Of a stretch of DNA of 64,000 nucleotides, positions 35,285 through 46,210 are shown piece after piece. Position numbers and translations under genes: made by a program. The stretch's first letter is position 1. Each line of letters begins with the position of its first letter. The stretch comes from Paucibacter sp. KBW04 (GTDB lineage Bacteria > Pseudomonadota > Gammaproteobacteria > Burkholderiales > Burkholderiaceae_C): assembly GCF_003852425.1 (NCBI RefSeq), contig NZ_QAJN01000001.1:633987-697986 (forward strand), written 5' to 3'. A model generated the notes under the pieces. It was not told the origin of the DNA and did not search any database. It saw only the letters and a program-made list of their open reading frames with translations.

Positions 35285-36430
35285 TCAACGCGCCTTGCGT
35301 AAATCGGCCAGAGCCCGCCCCAGATCAATCACCGCGAAGGCGTAATAGCTGGACCAGTTGTAGCGCGTCAGGGCGTAAAAATTCTCGGTGCCCAGCCAGT
35401 AGGTCGGCGCGGCCGCGCCGTTTTGCAGCTCCACCACGGCCAGTGGGCCGCTGTGCTCCAGGGCGGCTTCCGAGGGCGCAGCGCCCAGGGCTTGTAGCTG
35501 GGCGAGGCTGAACGTGGGTTTGATGTCGGGTGCGAGCAGCGTGGCGCGGGCGGTCGTTTCCACCGGCATGGCCAGGCTGTAGTGGGTGGGCTGGCCGGGC
35601 TTCCAGCCATGTTGAGCCAGATAGTTGGCGACGCTGCCGATGGCGTCGGCCTGGCTATTGATCAAGTCCACATGGCCGTCGCCGTCGAAATCGATGGCGT
35701 AGCGGTTCCAACTGCCGGGCATGAACTGCGGCCAGCCCAGGGCGCCAGCGAAGGAGCCTTTGACGGTTGTGGGGTCCAGGCCCTCGCGGCGGCAGAGCTT
35801 GAAGAACTCGGCCAATTCGCTGCGGAAAAATGGGCTGCGGTCGCTGCGGCCACTGGGGAAGTCGAAGCTCAAGGTGGCCAGGGCGTCGATGACCCGAAAG
35901 CCGCCGGTGATCTGGCCGTAAAAAGTCTCGACACCGATCAGCCCGGCGATCAACTCGGCCGGCACGCCGAAGCGGGCCTCGGCCTTGGCCAGGCTGGCGG
36001 CGTTGGCCTCCCAAAAAGCCAGGCCGGCCTGCAGGCGGCGGGGCTCGACGAAGCGGGCGCGGTAGGCGGCCCAGTCTTTGGCCGTGCCTGCGGGCGCGGG
36101 CATGATCAGGCGTTGCACCACCGGCAGGCTCAGAGCTTGAGCCAGCTGGGTTTCCACCCGCTTTTGGCTGACTTCATCCCAGCCTTGATCCTGGGACAGC
36201 TCGGCGGCGAAGCGCTGAATCTCGGGCCGCTCGCCAAAGGCTTGGCCGGCTCTATCGCTGGCTTTTGCCGATTTGGCCGGTTTGTTCTTCTTGCTCTTGC
36301 TGGTTTTTTTGAGGCTGGGCTTGGCCTCGGCGGCATGGCTGCTCAGGCTCACACCGCCCAGGGCAAGTGCCAGGCTGAGCAAGCTGGTCTGGAGCAGAAG
36401 GCGGCAAGGCGGCAGAGGGGCAAGAGTCAT
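35285..36430 (-). CDS. mltB: Lytic murein transglycosylase B
   Basis: 381 aa periplasmic enzyme cleaving peptidoglycan. A signal peptide is followed by a Lys/Ser-rich linker (LKKTSKSKKNKPAK). Catalytic Glu lies in LIAGLIGVETFYGQITGG, with GALGWPQFMPGSWNRYAIDFDGDGHVDL further on. ATG 36430 has no ribosome site but overlaps the tgpA stop (ATGA), so coupling explains the start. It ends the MoxR-DUF58-TgpA operon. Confidence 0.92.
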   Translation of the reverse strand: MTLAPLPPCRLLLQTSLLSLALALGGVSLSSHAAEAKPSLKKTSKSKKNKPAKSAKASDRAGQAFGERPEIQRFAAELSQDQGWDEVSQKRVETQLAQALSLPVVQRLIMPAPAGTAKDWAAYRARFVEPRRLQAGLAFWEANAASLAKAEARFGVPAELIAGLIGVETFYGQITGGFRVIDALATLSFDFPSGRSDRSPFFRSELAEFFKLCRREGLDPTTVKGSFAGALGWPQFMPGSWNRYAIDFDGDGHVDLINSQADAIGSVANYLAQHGWKPGQPTHYSLAMPVETTARATLLAPDIKPTFSLAQLQALGAAPSEAALEHSGPLAVVELQNGAAAPTYWLGTENFYALTRYNWSSYYAFAVIDLGRALADLRKAR

Positions 36431-38520
36431 GGGCGGGAGGCGGGCTTGGGTCGTGCGATGGAGTGAAGGGCTTGGTCGAATTCTCGCTGCCAGCGCAGAC
36501 GCGCCGCCCAAGGCGGAGGGCGAGGGCTGGCTTGCGGGCCGTAGCGCTGGCTTTCCAGCTGCATGAGCAAATGAACGGCGGCTTGTGTAGGGACTGCGCC
36601 AAAACGGCTTTGCAACTGATGGGCCCATTCGCGAGGCCCTTGGTGGGCTCGGGGGTCTAGACCCAGACGGCGCAGGCGCCGCATCAGCTGCTGGCGCTGC
36701 CGCAGCCAGGGATCGCGGGTCCATAGCGCGCCCGAGTGCCACAGCGTCCAAAGGCCTGCGCCCAGGGCGATGGTCGCGATCAGCAGGGCGCTCAAGCGGC
36801 CCAGGGCCAGCCAGTCGGGCGTCTCCACCCCCAGGCTTTTGAGCAGGTCGAACTGGTTCTGGCGCGAGTAGTTTAAGACCAGCTGCTGCCAGCGATTGTT
36901 CAGCGCCTCCCAGCTAGAGCGCAGGCTCAGCCATAGATTTGGGCTCAGCTGGCCCAGCGCGTTAGCAATCGCGCCGGCCTGGGGCTGCAGGGCCAGGCCT
37001 TGCTGGATGCGCTCGGGCGCGACGGCCGCCGTCGGGTCCACCCGCTGCCAGCCCTGGCCGGGCATCCAGACCTCGGCCCAGGCATGGGCATTGCTGTTGC
37101 GCACGATCCAGAAGCCGTCTTGCGGCTCGGCGTCCATGCCTTGAAAACCCGTCACCACCCGCGCTGGGATGCCCAAAGCCCGCATCACCACGACAAAGGC
37201 GCCGGAGAAATGCTCGCAAAAGCCCAGGCGCCTATCGAGCCAGAACTCATCGATCAGATGGGGCGAGGTCTGGCCGTAGCGGCCGGGGGAGAGGGTGTAG
37301 ATGAAGTCCGCTGTGCGTATGTGCTGCAAGACCGCTTGCACCAGGGCGGGGCCGAGGGCGGTGGCCTCCAGGTCCTGGAAACGCGCCTCGCGGCGCAGGG
37401 CGGCGGCCCAGGCCAGGCTGCGCGGGTTGAAGCCGGGCGGCAGCTCCAGATAGTTTTGCAGGCTCAGATTGGCTTGCTGCGGGCCGTGGCGGTAGTCCAA
37501 GAAAGCCTGGGCATTCAAGCGCAGCCGCTCGGTGATGGGGCGCGGCGCACTCCACTGCAGCTCGGATTCGCGGCGCAGCGTCATGGCGTCCAAGGCAATC
37601 TCGCTGCCGGCCGGCTGAGGGCTCATCTCCAGCAGAGGCAGGACCTTGATGCGCAGGGGCTCCAGAGTCAGCTCGTAGTTCAGTGCCGGGCCACGCACTT
37701 GCAGCGCGTCACTTCTGCCGGGCCAATCGTTGCTGTTCGAAGCGGCCGGTCGCCAGATGCGGCCATCAAACTGGGCCAGCACCGGGCCGCGGAAGTAGCG
37801 CGCTTGCGGCGGCGGGGCCTGGCCCTGGAAGCGCAGGCGCATGGCGATGCTGTCGTCATTGGCGATCTCGGCCATGGCGCCCATCTCCATGGTGTTGGAA
37901 AGGCCGGTGCGGCCCACCGAGTCCGCCGGTATACCCCAGAGCGGCGCGATGCGGGGGAAGAGCAAGAACAGCAGCACCATCACCGGCAGGCCGAACAAGG
38001 TGCTGCGTGCCGCCAGGCCGGCGGCCAGCTTGAGGCTGGGCTGGCCTACTGGCATCTGGGCCAGCACCAGGGCGCTGAGCAGGGCCCAGACGCTCAGCAG
38101 GGTCCACAGGGCGGTGAGCAGGCTTTGTGAGTACAAAAAGTGCGTCAGCACCAGGAAGAAACCCAGGAAGAAGACCACGAAGGCATCGCGGCGGGCGCGC
38201 AGCTCCAGGGTTTTCAAGGCCATCAGCATCACCAGCATGGTGACGCCGGGCTCGCGGCCGATCAGGCTGCGGTGGCTCGCCCAGGTCAGCGCCACCGACA
38301 CCGCCAACACGGCCACCAGCGGCCAGCGCCCCGGCAAGGCTTTGCCGCGCCAGGCCAGCAGCCCGCGCCACAGCAGCACCAGACCGGTGATGGCGCTGGC
38401 CCAGAGCGGCAGGTGGCCGGCATGCGGGATCAAGGTGGCGGCGATGCCGCCGAGCAGGAATAAGGTGTCCCGGCACTCACGCGATTGCTGGGCCAGGGCC
38501 AGGCCGATGCGATTCCTCAT
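36427..38520 (-). CDS. tgpA: TgpA-type membrane transglutaminase
   Basis: 697 aa. Several N-terminal membrane helices (to about residue 190) are followed by a periplasmic transglutaminase-like domain with the Cys-His-Asp triad C435 (LGFCEHFSGAF), H479 (SNAHAWAEVW) and D495 (VDPT), then another span and a cytoplasmic tail. TgpA is associated with MoxR and DUF58 genes and cell-envelope function. The start at 38520 overlaps the DUF58 stop (ATGA). Confidence 0.92.
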   Translation of the reverse strand: MRNRIGLALAQQSRECRDTLFLLGGIAATLIPHAGHLPLWASAITGLVLLWRGLLAWRGKALPGRWPLVAVLAVSVALTWASHRSLIGREPGVTMLVMLMALKTLELRARRDAFVVFFLGFFLVLTHFLYSQSLLTALWTLLSVWALLSALVLAQMPVGQPSLKLAAGLAARSTLFGLPVMVLLFLLFPRIAPLWGIPADSVGRTGLSNTMEMGAMAEIANDDSIAMRLRFQGQAPPPQARYFRGPVLAQFDGRIWRPAASNSNDWPGRSDALQVRGPALNYELTLEPLRIKVLPLLEMSPQPAGSEIALDAMTLRRESELQWSAPRPITERLRLNAQAFLDYRHGPQQANLSLQNYLELPPGFNPRSLAWAAALRREARFQDLEATALGPALVQAVLQHIRTADFIYTLSPGRYGQTSPHLIDEFWLDRRLGFCEHFSGAFVVVMRALGIPARVVTGFQGMDAEPQDGFWIVRNSNAHAWAEVWMPGQGWQRVDPTAAVAPERIQQGLALQPQAGAIANALGQLSPNLWLSLRSSWEALNNRWQQLVLNYSRQNQFDLLKSLGVETPDWLALGRLSALLIATIALGAGLWTLWHSGALWTRDPWLRQRQQLMRRLRRLGLDPRAHQGPREWAHQLQSRFGAVPTQAAVHLLMQLESQRYGPQASPRPPPWAARLRWQREFDQALHSIARPKPASRP

Positions 38521-39539
38521 GGCCGCGCTCCGTCCTGGCGGCTCAGCAGTTCCAGGCATTGGCGTTTGTGCTGGGGCCCCAGGTCCTGGGGCAAGACCTG
38601 AGCCTTGATGCGCAGGCCGTAGGGCGCTTGCAGCTTCTCCGCCGCCAGCACCCAGGCCGTCAGGCGGGATAGCCTGGCCTCGGGTTCAAGCGGGGCGGCG
38701 TCGCGCCAGTCCAGCCACAGCGCGTGCTGGGCCGGGGCTTGGGTTTCACGTACCCATAGCGGCGTGCCTTGCTCCATGCTGAGCGCTGCCTTCTTCCACA
38801 AGACCTGGCGCAGGGAGTCGCCCCGCCGGTAGGGGCGCACGCCCTCGAAGTCCTGGCCCTGGGCTTGCGAGCCGAGCGGGGCGGCGGGGTTCTGGGGCTG
38901 GGCCTCATCACCCTCGCCACCGTGGTTGACTGAGAAGGGCGGGGCGGGCGTCTCCGGCTGGGGATAGACCCAGACCTGGGCGGCCGGCCGCCACACGCTC
39001 CAGGCGCGGAACAGGCCCAGGGGAAAGCGGCTGATGATTTGCAAGCTGGGCAGATGTTTGTGGCCTCGCGCCCCCGCCGGCAGGCGCAGATGCAGGACGG
39101 CGTGGCCCAGGGCGGGCACATCGGTCCAGGCGATCTCGTCACTGAGCGACTCAAAGCCCGGCGTGCCGCGCTGGGCCCGCAGGCCGATGCCGTAACGTGC
39201 CGCGCCGGGGTTGTGCAGGCGCAGCTCCAACTGCAGGTCTTGGCCCGCGAAGCCGGGCTCGGGGGCTTTCAGGTCCAGGCTGAGGCCGCGCAGATTGGCG
39301 TGGGTCAGCTGCATGGAGGCCAGGCCGGCGCCGGTGAGCAAAAAAGTGAGCAGATAGCCCAGGCTCAGCTGGTCGTTGATGGAGGCAATCAAGAGCAGGA
39401 CCAGAGTCAGGCAAAAAGCCAGACCGGCGCGGCTGGGCACGATATAGATATTGCGCTGCACCAGCTCGGTGGTGTCGCTCAAGGGGTGGCGGGCCGCCAG
39501 CCAGGTTTGCCAGCGACGGCGAAGCGTAGGTCCTAACAT
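38517..39539 (-). CDS. DUF58 domain protein
   Basis: 340 aa. Two N-terminal membrane helices (about 38-75) precede a beta-rich region and the DUF58 signature FEGVRPYRRGDSLRQVLWKKAAL. These proteins partner with MoxR ATPases and usually contain a vWA-like fold. ATG 39539 is preceded by an in-frame TTG. It is in the MoxR-DUF58-TgpA-MltB operon. Confidence 0.9.
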   Translation of the reverse strand: MLGPTLRRRWQTWLAARHPLSDTTELVQRNIYIVPSRAGLAFCLTLVLLLIASINDQLSLGYLLTFLLTGAGLASMQLTHANLRGLSLDLKAPEPGFAGQDLQLELRLHNPGAARYGIGLRAQRGTPGFESLSDEIAWTDVPALGHAVLHLRLPAGARGHKHLPSLQIISRFPLGLFRAWSVWRPAAQVWVYPQPETPAPPFSVNHGGEGDEAQPQNPAAPLGSQAQGQDFEGVRPYRRGDSLRQVLWKKAALSMEQGTPLWVRETQAPAQHALWLDWRDAAPLEPEARLSRLTAWVLAAEKLQAPYGLRIKAQVLPQDLGPQHKRQCLELLSRQDGARP

Positions 39540-39557
39540 CAAATCTCGGCGCCGTGA

Positions 39558-40496
39558 TCAGGGAAGCGGGATGGCTTCGATCATGGCCCGCACCTGCTCA
39601 CGCGGGCCGCGCGCGCTGCCGGGCTTGGGCCGCAGGCGGTGGGCGATGGTCTGGGGCAGGATGGCTTGCACATCGTCGGGCGCCACAAAGTCGCGCCCAT
39701 CCAGCAGGGCACGGGCGCGGGCGGCGCGCAAAACACCCAGGCCGGCGCGCGGGCTCAGGCCTTCGGCAAACCATTGGCCAGAGCGGGTCGCAGCGATCAG
39801 GGTTTGCAGATAGTCCAGCAAGGCCGGGGCGGCGTGGATGGCGCGCACATCGGCTTGGGCTTGCTGCACCTCGGCCGGGCTCATCACCGGGCGGAGGGCG
39901 CGCAAGGCCTCCCGGCTGTCTTGTCCCATCAGCAACTCGCGCTCGGCGGCCTGGTCGGGGTAGCCCAGTGAGATGCACATCAGAAAGCGGTCCAGCTGCG
40001 ATTCGGGCAGCGGGTAGGTACCCAGTTGTTCGCTCGGATTCTGAGTGGCGATGACGAAGAAGGGCTGGGGCAGGGGGTGGCTCACGCCGTCCACGCTGAC
40101 CTGGTTTTCTTCCATGGCCTCCAGCAGGGCGCTTTGCGATTTGGGCCCGGCGCGGTTGATCTCATCGGCCAGCAAAACCTGGGCAAAAACGGGGCCGGGG
40201 TGGAAGACGAAGCTGGATTGCTCGCGCTCGTAAATACTCACGCCCAAGAGGTCGGAGGGCATCAGGTCGGCGGTGAACTGCAGGCGCGAGAACTTCAGGC
40301 CCATGGAGATGGACAGGGCGTGGGCCAGGGTGGTCTTGCCGACTCCGGGCAAGTCCTCGATCAGCAGATGGCCACCGGCAATCAGGCAGGCCACGCAGTC
40401 ACGGATCTGCTGCGGTTTGCCCTTGATGATCGTGCTAATCTGCTGCTGAAGGGCGCTCAAAAGTGCGGTGCTGTGTTGGCGTGTGGCGGCGGTCAT
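39558..40496 (-). CDS. MoxR-family AAA+ ATPase
   Basis: 312 aa chaperone-like ATPase thought to help assemble or activate protein complexes, often with DUF58/vWA partners. It has Walker A LPGVGKTTLA, Walker B VLLADEINRAGPKSQSALLEAMEE, sensor 1 FFVIATQNP and the C-terminal lid LSPRAGLGVLRAARARAL. It is the first gene of a four-gene minus-strand operon. MoxR was named from methanol dehydrogenase clusters, but here the cell-envelope partners (TgpA, MltB) point to a surface role. Confidence 0.93.
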   Translation of the reverse strand: MTAATRQHSTALLSALQQQISTIIKGKPQQIRDCVACLIAGGHLLIEDLPGVGKTTLAHALSISMGLKFSRLQFTADLMPSDLLGVSIYEREQSSFVFHPGPVFAQVLLADEINRAGPKSQSALLEAMEENQVSVDGVSHPLPQPFFVIATQNPSEQLGTYPLPESQLDRFLMCISLGYPDQAAERELLMGQDSREALRALRPVMSPAEVQQAQADVRAIHAAPALLDYLQTLIAATRSGQWFAEGLSPRAGLGVLRAARARALLDGRDFVAPDDVQAILPQTIAHRLRPKPGSARGPREQVRAMIEAIPLP

Positions 40497-40554
40497 GCGC
40501 GCACCATAGCAAAACTCAGACGCCTAATCATTCAAATGAGACTTGTCTTCGCCC

Positions 40555-41490
40555 ATGTCTACTGCCTATCTGAGCCATCCCGACTGTCACCGGCACGATA
40601 TGGGCGCCGGCCACCCCGAATGCCCGCAGCGTCTGGATGCGATCGAAGACTGGCTGATCGCCAGCGGCATCGGTGAAACCCTGGTGCATCTGGAGGCGCC
40701 GGTCGTCGATCTGGCCGATGTGGAGCGGGCCCATACCCACGGCTATGTGTCCGAGGTGGCCGATGTGTTGCAGACCTGTGCCAGCACCGGCAACTGCCAT
40801 TCCATGGACCCCGACACGGTGGCCAACCCGCACACCTGGGCGGCGACTGTGCGTGCAGCTGGCGCGGCGGTGGAGGCGACCCGTCTGGTGCTGGACGGCA
40901 AGCATGAGAACGCTTTTTGCGCCGTGCGCCCACCGGGCCACCATGCCACACGCGACCAAAGCATGGGCTTTTGCTTCTTCAACAATGTGGCGGTGGCGGC
41001 GCGCTATGCCCTGGATGTGCGCGGCCTCAAACGGGTGGCCATCGTGGACTTCGATGTGCACCATGGCAACGGCACCGAAGACATCATCGCGGGCGACGAT
41101 AGGGTGTTGATGGTGAGCATCTTCCAGCACCCGCTCTACCCCTATAACGGCGCCGTGCCCAAGGGCGAGAACATGGTCAATGTGCCGGTGCCGGCCTATA
41201 CCAAGGGCGCGGAGATCCGCGAGATGGTGGAGGCCATGTGGATGCCGGCGCTGGAGCGCTTCAAGCCCGAGATGGTGTTCATCTCCGCCGGCTTTGACGC
41301 CCACCGCGAGGACGATCTGGGCCAGCTCGGCCTGGTCGAGGCCGACTACGAATGGATGACGCTGCGCATCATGGATGTGGCCAATCGCTATGCCAAGGGC
41401 CGCATCGTTTCCTGCCTGGAGGGGGGCTACCACCTGGGGGCCTTGGCACGCAGCGTGGGCGTGCATCTGCGCGCCTTGTCGGGCAGCTGA
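40555..41490 (+). CDS. Class II histone-deacetylase-like amidohydrolase
   Basis: 311 aa zinc enzyme of the HDAC/acetylpolyamine amidohydrolase/AcuC superfamily. Active-site segments are RPPGHHATRDQSMGFCFFNN (His pair), IVDFDVHHGNGTEDI (Asp/His zinc ligands) and SAGFDAHREDDLG (Asp ligand); LEGGYHLGAL ends the domain. All catalytic residues are present. Likely substrates are acetylated polyamines or protein lysines. If proteins, acetyl-CoA synthetase is a known type of target, but no sequence evidence here selects it. An in-frame TTG at 40543 is an alternative start. Confidence 0.9.
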   Translation: MSTAYLSHPDCHRHDMGAGHPECPQRLDAIEDWLIASGIGETLVHLEAPVVDLADVERAHTHGYVSEVADVLQTCASTGNCHSMDPDTVANPHTWAATVRAAGAAVEATRLVLDGKHENAFCAVRPPGHHATRDQSMGFCFFNNVAVAARYALDVRGLKRVAIVDFDVHHGNGTEDIIAGDDRVLMVSIFQHPLYPYNGAVPKGENMVNVPVPAYTKGAEIREMVEAMWMPALERFKPEMVFISAGFDAHREDDLGQLGLVEADYEWMTLRIMDVANRYAKGRIVSCLEGGYHLGALARSVGVHLRALSGS

Positions 41491-41571
41491 GGGATCAGTT
41501 TGCGGCGTGTTCTTGCACATTGGCGACAATAGCCGACTCCCACTCGCGCAATTCGCCTGACTCTGGAACGC

Positions 41572-42873
41572 ATGAATACAGAAACCACGTCCTTCGATTT
41601 CCATGAACTCATGGCCTTGTTTGAGGCCTTGGCTACGCCCACCGCCCTGATGGGTTTTGCCGTGCTGCTGGGCTGCCTGGCCCTGTCCTGGCTGGTGGTC
41701 AGCGCCGCCTTCCGCAAGGTCCAGCATCGCGCCACCTCGGTTCTGTTTGGCACCCATGTGGTGGACGGCGTGCTGTTCCCGGTGCTGGCCCTGGGCCTGG
41801 CCTATATCGCCAAGCGGGCGCTGCCGGCTTTTGGCGTGTCGCCGGCGGTGTTCAAGCTGGCGATCCCCGTTTTGCTGTCCCTGGTGATGATCCGCCTGAC
41901 GGTGCGGGTGCTCAGCGCGGCCCTGCCGGCTTCCAAATGGGTCAAGCTGATGGAGCGCACCGTGTCCTGGCTGGCCTGGGGCGGTTCCATCCTCTGGGTG
42001 ACCGGCATCCTGCCTTTGATCCTCGATGAGTTCGACGCCATCACCTGGAAGATGGGAGGCAAGGAGGTTTCGCTGGGCGCGCTGATCCAGGGCGCTTTCA
42101 ATGCGGTGATCGTGCTGATCGTGGCCTTGTGGATCTCCTCGGCCATCGAAGCGCGTTTGCTGCGCGGCGGCACCATGGATTTGTCCCTGCGCAAGATCGC
42201 GGCCAATGCGACCCGGGCGCTGTTCCTGTTCGCCGGCCTGCTGATCGCCTTGTCGGCCGCCGGCATCGACCTGACGGCGCTGGGCGTGCTGGGCGGCGCC
42301 TTGGGCGTGGGTATTGGTTTTGGCTTGCAGAAGCTGGCCTCCAACTATGTGTCGGGCTTTGTGATCCTGGCCGAGCGCTCGCTGCGCATCGGCGATATGG
42401 TCAAGGTCGACAATTTCGAAGGCCGCATCAGCGATATCAACACCCGCTACACGGTGATCCGGGCCCTGAGCGGCCGCGAGGCCATCCTGCCCAATGAGAT
42501 GTTGATCACCCAGCGGGTGGAAAACATGTCCCTGGCCGACCCCCAGGTGTCCCTCAACACCGTGGTGCAGGTGGACTACGGCACCGATCTGGACCGCTTG
42601 ATGCCGCTCTTGGCCCAGGCCACGGCCGCCGTGCCCCGGGTCTTGGCAACGCCGGCGCCCTCGGTGCTGCTGAGCAATTTCGCGGCCGATGGCCTGGAGT
42701 TGACCGTCTACTTCTGGATCGCCGACCCCGAGAACGGCCAGGGCGGCCCGCGCTCGGATGTAAATCTGGCGATTCTGCGGGTGCTCAATGAGCAGGGGGT
42801 TGGCATCCCCTTCCCGCAACGCGTGCTGCACCAGCCCGCCGTGCTGCCGCCAGCCGGCCCAGTCGGCGCGTAG
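41572..42873 (+). CDS. MscS-family mechanosensitive ion channel
   Basis: 433 aa. N-terminal helices (several spans up to about 230) lead to the MscS core: the pore-lining Gly/Ala-rich helix LTALGVLGGALGVGIGFGLQKLASNYVSGFVIL, the beta domain IGDMVKVDNFEGRISDINTRYTVIRAL, and the C-terminal vestibule (PNEMLITQRVENMS). It releases solutes on osmotic downshock. It is longer than E. coli MscS because of extra N-terminal helices. Confidence 0.92.
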   Translation: MNTETTSFDFHELMALFEALATPTALMGFAVLLGCLALSWLVVSAAFRKVQHRATSVLFGTHVVDGVLFPVLALGLAYIAKRALPAFGVSPAVFKLAIPVLLSLVMIRLTVRVLSAALPASKWVKLMERTVSWLAWGGSILWVTGILPLILDEFDAITWKMGGKEVSLGALIQGAFNAVIVLIVALWISSAIEARLLRGGTMDLSLRKIAANATRALFLFAGLLIALSAAGIDLTALGVLGGALGVGIGFGLQKLASNYVSGFVILAERSLRIGDMVKVDNFEGRISDINTRYTVIRALSGREAILPNEMLITQRVENMSLADPQVSLNTVVQVDYGTDLDRLMPLLAQATAAVPRVLATPAPSVLLSNFAADGLELTVYFWIADPENGQGGPRSDVNLAILRVLNEQGVGIPFPQRVLHQPAVLPPAGPVGA

Positions 42874-42899
42874 CAAGGGAGCGGCCGACCCGGCCTCTC

Positions 42900-45800
42900 T
42901 CAGGCCTCGGTGCCGATGGGGAAATGCCGGCTCAGCAGCTCGGCCGCAGCCTCGTAATCAAAGGCGTCGATGGCCCGGCTGATCTGCAGATAGGCGGCCG
43001 GGTTGGCCGAGTGGAAGAGGTCGGAGTTGGCCGTCAGCAGGCTCTCGGCCTCGGTGTCGTTTTGCTCCAGCAGATCGGCCAGTTGGCTGACCAGCTTGAC
43101 CAGTTTTTGCGTATCCACCTGCACCGATTTGCCGCGCTGGCTCTCGGGCAGATTGCGTTTGAGCGCCATGATGAGTTCGTGCAAAGGCCCGGTCAAGGCC
43201 GCCACCAGCGGGCGCAAGACCGGCTCCTGGCGGCCTTCACGCAGCGCCAGTTCCAGCTCGGCGGCCCGTTCCTGCACCTCGGTAGCGCCCAAGCTACCGG
43301 CTACGCCCTTGCAGCTATGAGCCAGTCGCTCGGCGGTGGCCCGGTCATCGCGAGCCAGGGCGCTGTTGAGCTGCTCACCCAGACCGGCCTGGTTGCGCGC
43401 AAACAAGCGCAGCATTTTCAGATACATGGCGCGATTGCCGCCGATGCGGCCCAGGCCTAGCTTCATGTTCAGGCCCGGGATGGCGGCTGGCAGCTCGACA
43501 TTGGGCTCGACGGCCTTGGCCGCGCTCTTGCGTGCCGCTTTTGGCAGCGCGGCGCCGCTGGGCTCGGCCGCCTGCGCCGAGTCCTCGGCGCCGCCGTCTC
43601 CTGCCTCGGGCGAAGCCTCGCCGCCCTCGGCGGGCTCACCAATGCCGGCGTGAGGCCGAATCCAGCGCAGCAGCACGGCCCACAATTCCTCGGGTTCGAT
43701 GGGCTTGTTGACCGTGGCGCACATGCCGGCTGCCAAGCTGGCCTCGATGTCGGCGCGCATCACATTGGCGCTCATGGAGATGATGGGCAGGCCGTTCAGA
43801 GCCGGCAGCTTGCGAATCTCGCGCGTGGCCTCCAGCCCGTCCATCACCGGCATCTGCACATCCATCAGCACGGCGTCGTAGTGCTTGCGCTGCACCATCT
43901 CCAGAGCCTGCAGGCCGTTGTCGGCCATCTCTACCTTGAAGCCGGCACCTTGCAGCAATTCCTTGCCCACATACTGGTTGAACTCGTTGTCGTCCACCAG
44001 CAGGATCAGCGCGCCGGCAATGCTGGCCACGGTGTGGGCGACCTTGACGCCGTGGGTGAACTCCTGCGCACCGGCCTGGTCCCGCATCAGCGCCTGTTGC
44101 AGCGCGTCCTGCAGGGCACCGGCGTACACCGGTTTGAACAGCACCGCGTCTACGCCTTGCTGGGGCAAGTCTTCACGGCCGAACTCCGAGGCCAGGATTT
44201 TGTAGGGCCGTGGTGTCAGCTCCAGGGCCAGCAGTTCGGCCTGCGCAGCGTTCAGCGCCTCGGCCGACTGGCCGCTGTCGGCTGGGGCGTGCCAGTCCAG
44301 CAGCAGCAATTCAAACCCAGATTCCTGGCGCAAAAGCTGCAGCCCAGCGCTGGGGTCGCCGCATTCGCTGACCGCCAGCCCCAGCTGGCTCAGTGCCTGA
44401 GCCAGCACCTTGCGGGCCTGCGGGTGATCGTCGATCAGCAAGGCCTTCTTGCCGCTGAAGCGCTCGCGCAGGCCCTGGGTCTGGGCCATTTTGGCGCGCG
44501 CTTCTTCCGAGAGCTGAGCCTCGCCGCACAGGCCCAGGCGGGCGGTGAACCAAAAGCTGCTGCCCTGGCCTAACACGCTGTCGACGCCGGCCTGGCCGCC
44601 CATCAGCTCGGCCAGACGTTTGGAGATGGACAGGCCCAGGCCGGTGCCGCCGTATTTGCGTGAGGTGGAGGCGTCGGCCTGATGAAAGCTCTGGAACAGC
44701 TTGGCCATATGGGCCTCGGACAGGCCGATGCCGGTGTCATGCACCGAGAACTTGAGGCAGACGCGCTCGGTGTCGCTCGCTGCTTCGTTCAGCGGACCGC
44801 TGGGCAGGCATTCGATCTGCAGGCAGACCTGGCCTTGCTCGGTGAACTTGAGGGCATTGCTGGCGAAGTTGATGATGATTTGCACCAGGCGCAGCGGGTC
44901 GCCGATCAAATGCCTGGGCACGCCGGGATCGATCTCGAAGAGCAGCTCCAAGCCCTTGGCAATGGCCTTGTCCGCGATCAGATTGGCGACGTTGGAGAGC
45001 AGGCTGTCCAGCTCAAAAGGCACGGCCTCGATGTCCAGCTTCTCGGCCTCGATCTTGGAGAAGTCCAGGATGTCGTTGATGATGCCCAGCAGATGTTTGC
45101 CCGAGAGGCAGACCCGCTCGATGTACTCGCGCTGGCGCGGCAGCAATTCGGTCTGCAAAGCCATTTGCGAGAGACCGATGATGGTGTTCATCGGCGTGCG
45201 AATCTCGTGGCTCATATTGGCCAGAAAGGCCGATTTCAGCTGGTTGGCGCTCTCGGCCATGTCCTTGGCCTGGCGGATGGCAGCGGCGGCCGATTTCTCG
45301 TCCGTCACGTCCTCGATATAACCGTTCCAGATTTGGCGCAGGTCCAGCTGCCAGCCGCCGAAGCTGGTGGAAATATGCAGCCAGCGCATCTCGCCCCGCA
45401 CCTTGGCGCGCACGTCCACGCTGTACTGCCCGGCCTTGGCGCCCTTGCGTATGTGCTCGTGGGCACCGCGGATCTCGCTCCAGAGCAAGCTGCTGTCTTC
45501 CGCCAGCAAGGGCTTGAAAACGGTCACCGATGGGTCGCGCAGCAAGGCCTCGGCCGGGATGCCGGTGATCTCCATCATCTTCTCGCTGACGAAGCTGAAG
45601 CGGATGCGACCTTCGTCATCGCTCTCGTACTGAAAGATTACCAAGGGCAAGGTATTGGACAGGCCGACGATCTGGTCTTGCACCTTCTCCGAGCGCTGCT
45701 TGGCGGCCTCCAAAGCTAACTCGGCATTGCGGCGGGCGGTGGCTTCGCGGAAGGCCAGGGAGACAAAGGGCGAGTCGGCCTCCTCGCCCGGCAGCAAGGC

Positions 45801-46106
45801 CATGGTGACGTCCAGGGCAAAGGTGCTGCCATCGCCATCCTGCACCCAGTACTCGTGCACGGTCTGCCGGCGCTGCAGGGCGGCGCTGGCGACTTCGCTG
45901 CTGCCGGCCAGCACCTGCTGGATGGTGTCGCGGCATTGGGGCAGGAGGAAGTCGATGGGCAGGCCGCGCAACTCGCCGGCGGCATAACCGAACATTTGGG
46001 TGACGCGGGCATTGCTGGCCACGATAGAACCGGCCGCGTTGATGATGATCAGACCGTCGGGCAGCAAGTCCATCCAGCCGCAGTCTGCGGGGGCGAAGGT
46101 ACTCAC
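42900..46106 (-). CDS. PAS-PAS hybrid histidine kinase with two receivers and Hpt
   Basis: 1,068 codons from GTG 46106, 9 bases after AAGGAG; a TTG at 46112 is only 3 bases away. Order: PAS (about 10-125); second PAS/PAC (about 150-280); HisKA with [14 protein letters not shown]; HATPase_c ([34 protein letters not shown]); receiver 1 ([18 protein letters not shown]); receiver 2 ([22 protein letters not shown]); Ala-rich linker; Hpt with [14 protein letters not shown]. No membrane span is seen, so it is probably cytoplasmic. It is the last gene of a minus-strand signalling operon. Confidence 0.93.
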   Translation of the reverse strand: MSTFAPADCGWMDLLPDGLIIINAAGSIVASNARVTQMFGYAAGELRGLPIDFLLPQCRDTIQQVLAGSSEVASAALQRRQTVHEYWVQDGDGSTFALDVTMALLPGEEADSPFVSLAFREATARRNAELALEAAKQRSEKVQDQIVGLSNTLPLVIFQYESDDEGRIRFSFVSEKMMEITGIPAEALLRDPSVTVFKPLLAEDSSLLWSEIRGAHEHIRKGAKAGQYSVDVRAKVRGEMRWLHISTSFGGWQLDLRQIWNGYIEDVTDEKSAAAAIRQAKDMAESANQLKSAFLANMSHEIRTPMNTIIGLSQMALQTELLPRQREYIERVCLSGKHLLGIINDILDFSKIEAEKLDIEAVPFELDSLLSNVANLIADKAIAKGLELLFEIDPGVPRHLIGDPLRLVQIIINFASNALKFTEQGQVCLQIECLPSGPLNEAASDTERVCLKFSVHDTGIGLSEAHMAKLFQSFHQADASTSRKYGGTGLGLSISKRLAELMGGQAGVDSVLGQGSSFWFTARLGLCGEAQLSEEARAKMAQTQGLRERFSGKKALLIDDHPQARKVLAQALSQLGLAVSECGDPSAGLQLLRQESGFELLLLDWHAPADSGQSAEALNAAQAELLALELTPRPYKILASEFGREDLPQQGVDAVLFKPVYAGALQDALQQALMRDQAGAQEFTHGVKVAHTVASIAGALILLVDDNEFNQYVGKELLQGAGFKVEMADNGLQALEMVQRKHYDAVLMDVQMPVMDGLEATREIRKLPALNGLPIISMSANVMRADIEASLAAGMCATVNKPIEPEELWAVLLRWIRPHAGIGEPAEGGEASPEAGDGGAEDSAQAAEPSGAALPKAARKSAAKAVEPNVELPAAIPGLNMKLGLGRIGGNRAMYLKMLRLFARNQAGLGEQLNSALARDDRATAERLAHSCKGVAGSLGATEVQERAAELELALREGRQEPVLRPLVAALTGPLHELIMALKRNLPESQRGKSVQVDTQKLVKLVSQLADLLEQNDTEAESLLTANSDLFHSANPAAYLQISRAIDAFDYEAAAELLSRHFPIGTEA

Positions 46107-46210
46107 GGCCAAGGGCTCCTTGTTGCGCTAGCGCGGCCCAGGGCCCCACACCAGGCCTGGCGGTCCGATGTAGCGACTCCTGCGACTTGGCTTGCGAAGC
46201 TCATGGCGCC

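Noticed and set aside
40528-42876. 782-codon minus-strand frame opposite the HDAC-like and MscS genes
   Set aside because: Repetitive His/Gln/Gly-rich translation; both plus-strand genes have intact motifs.
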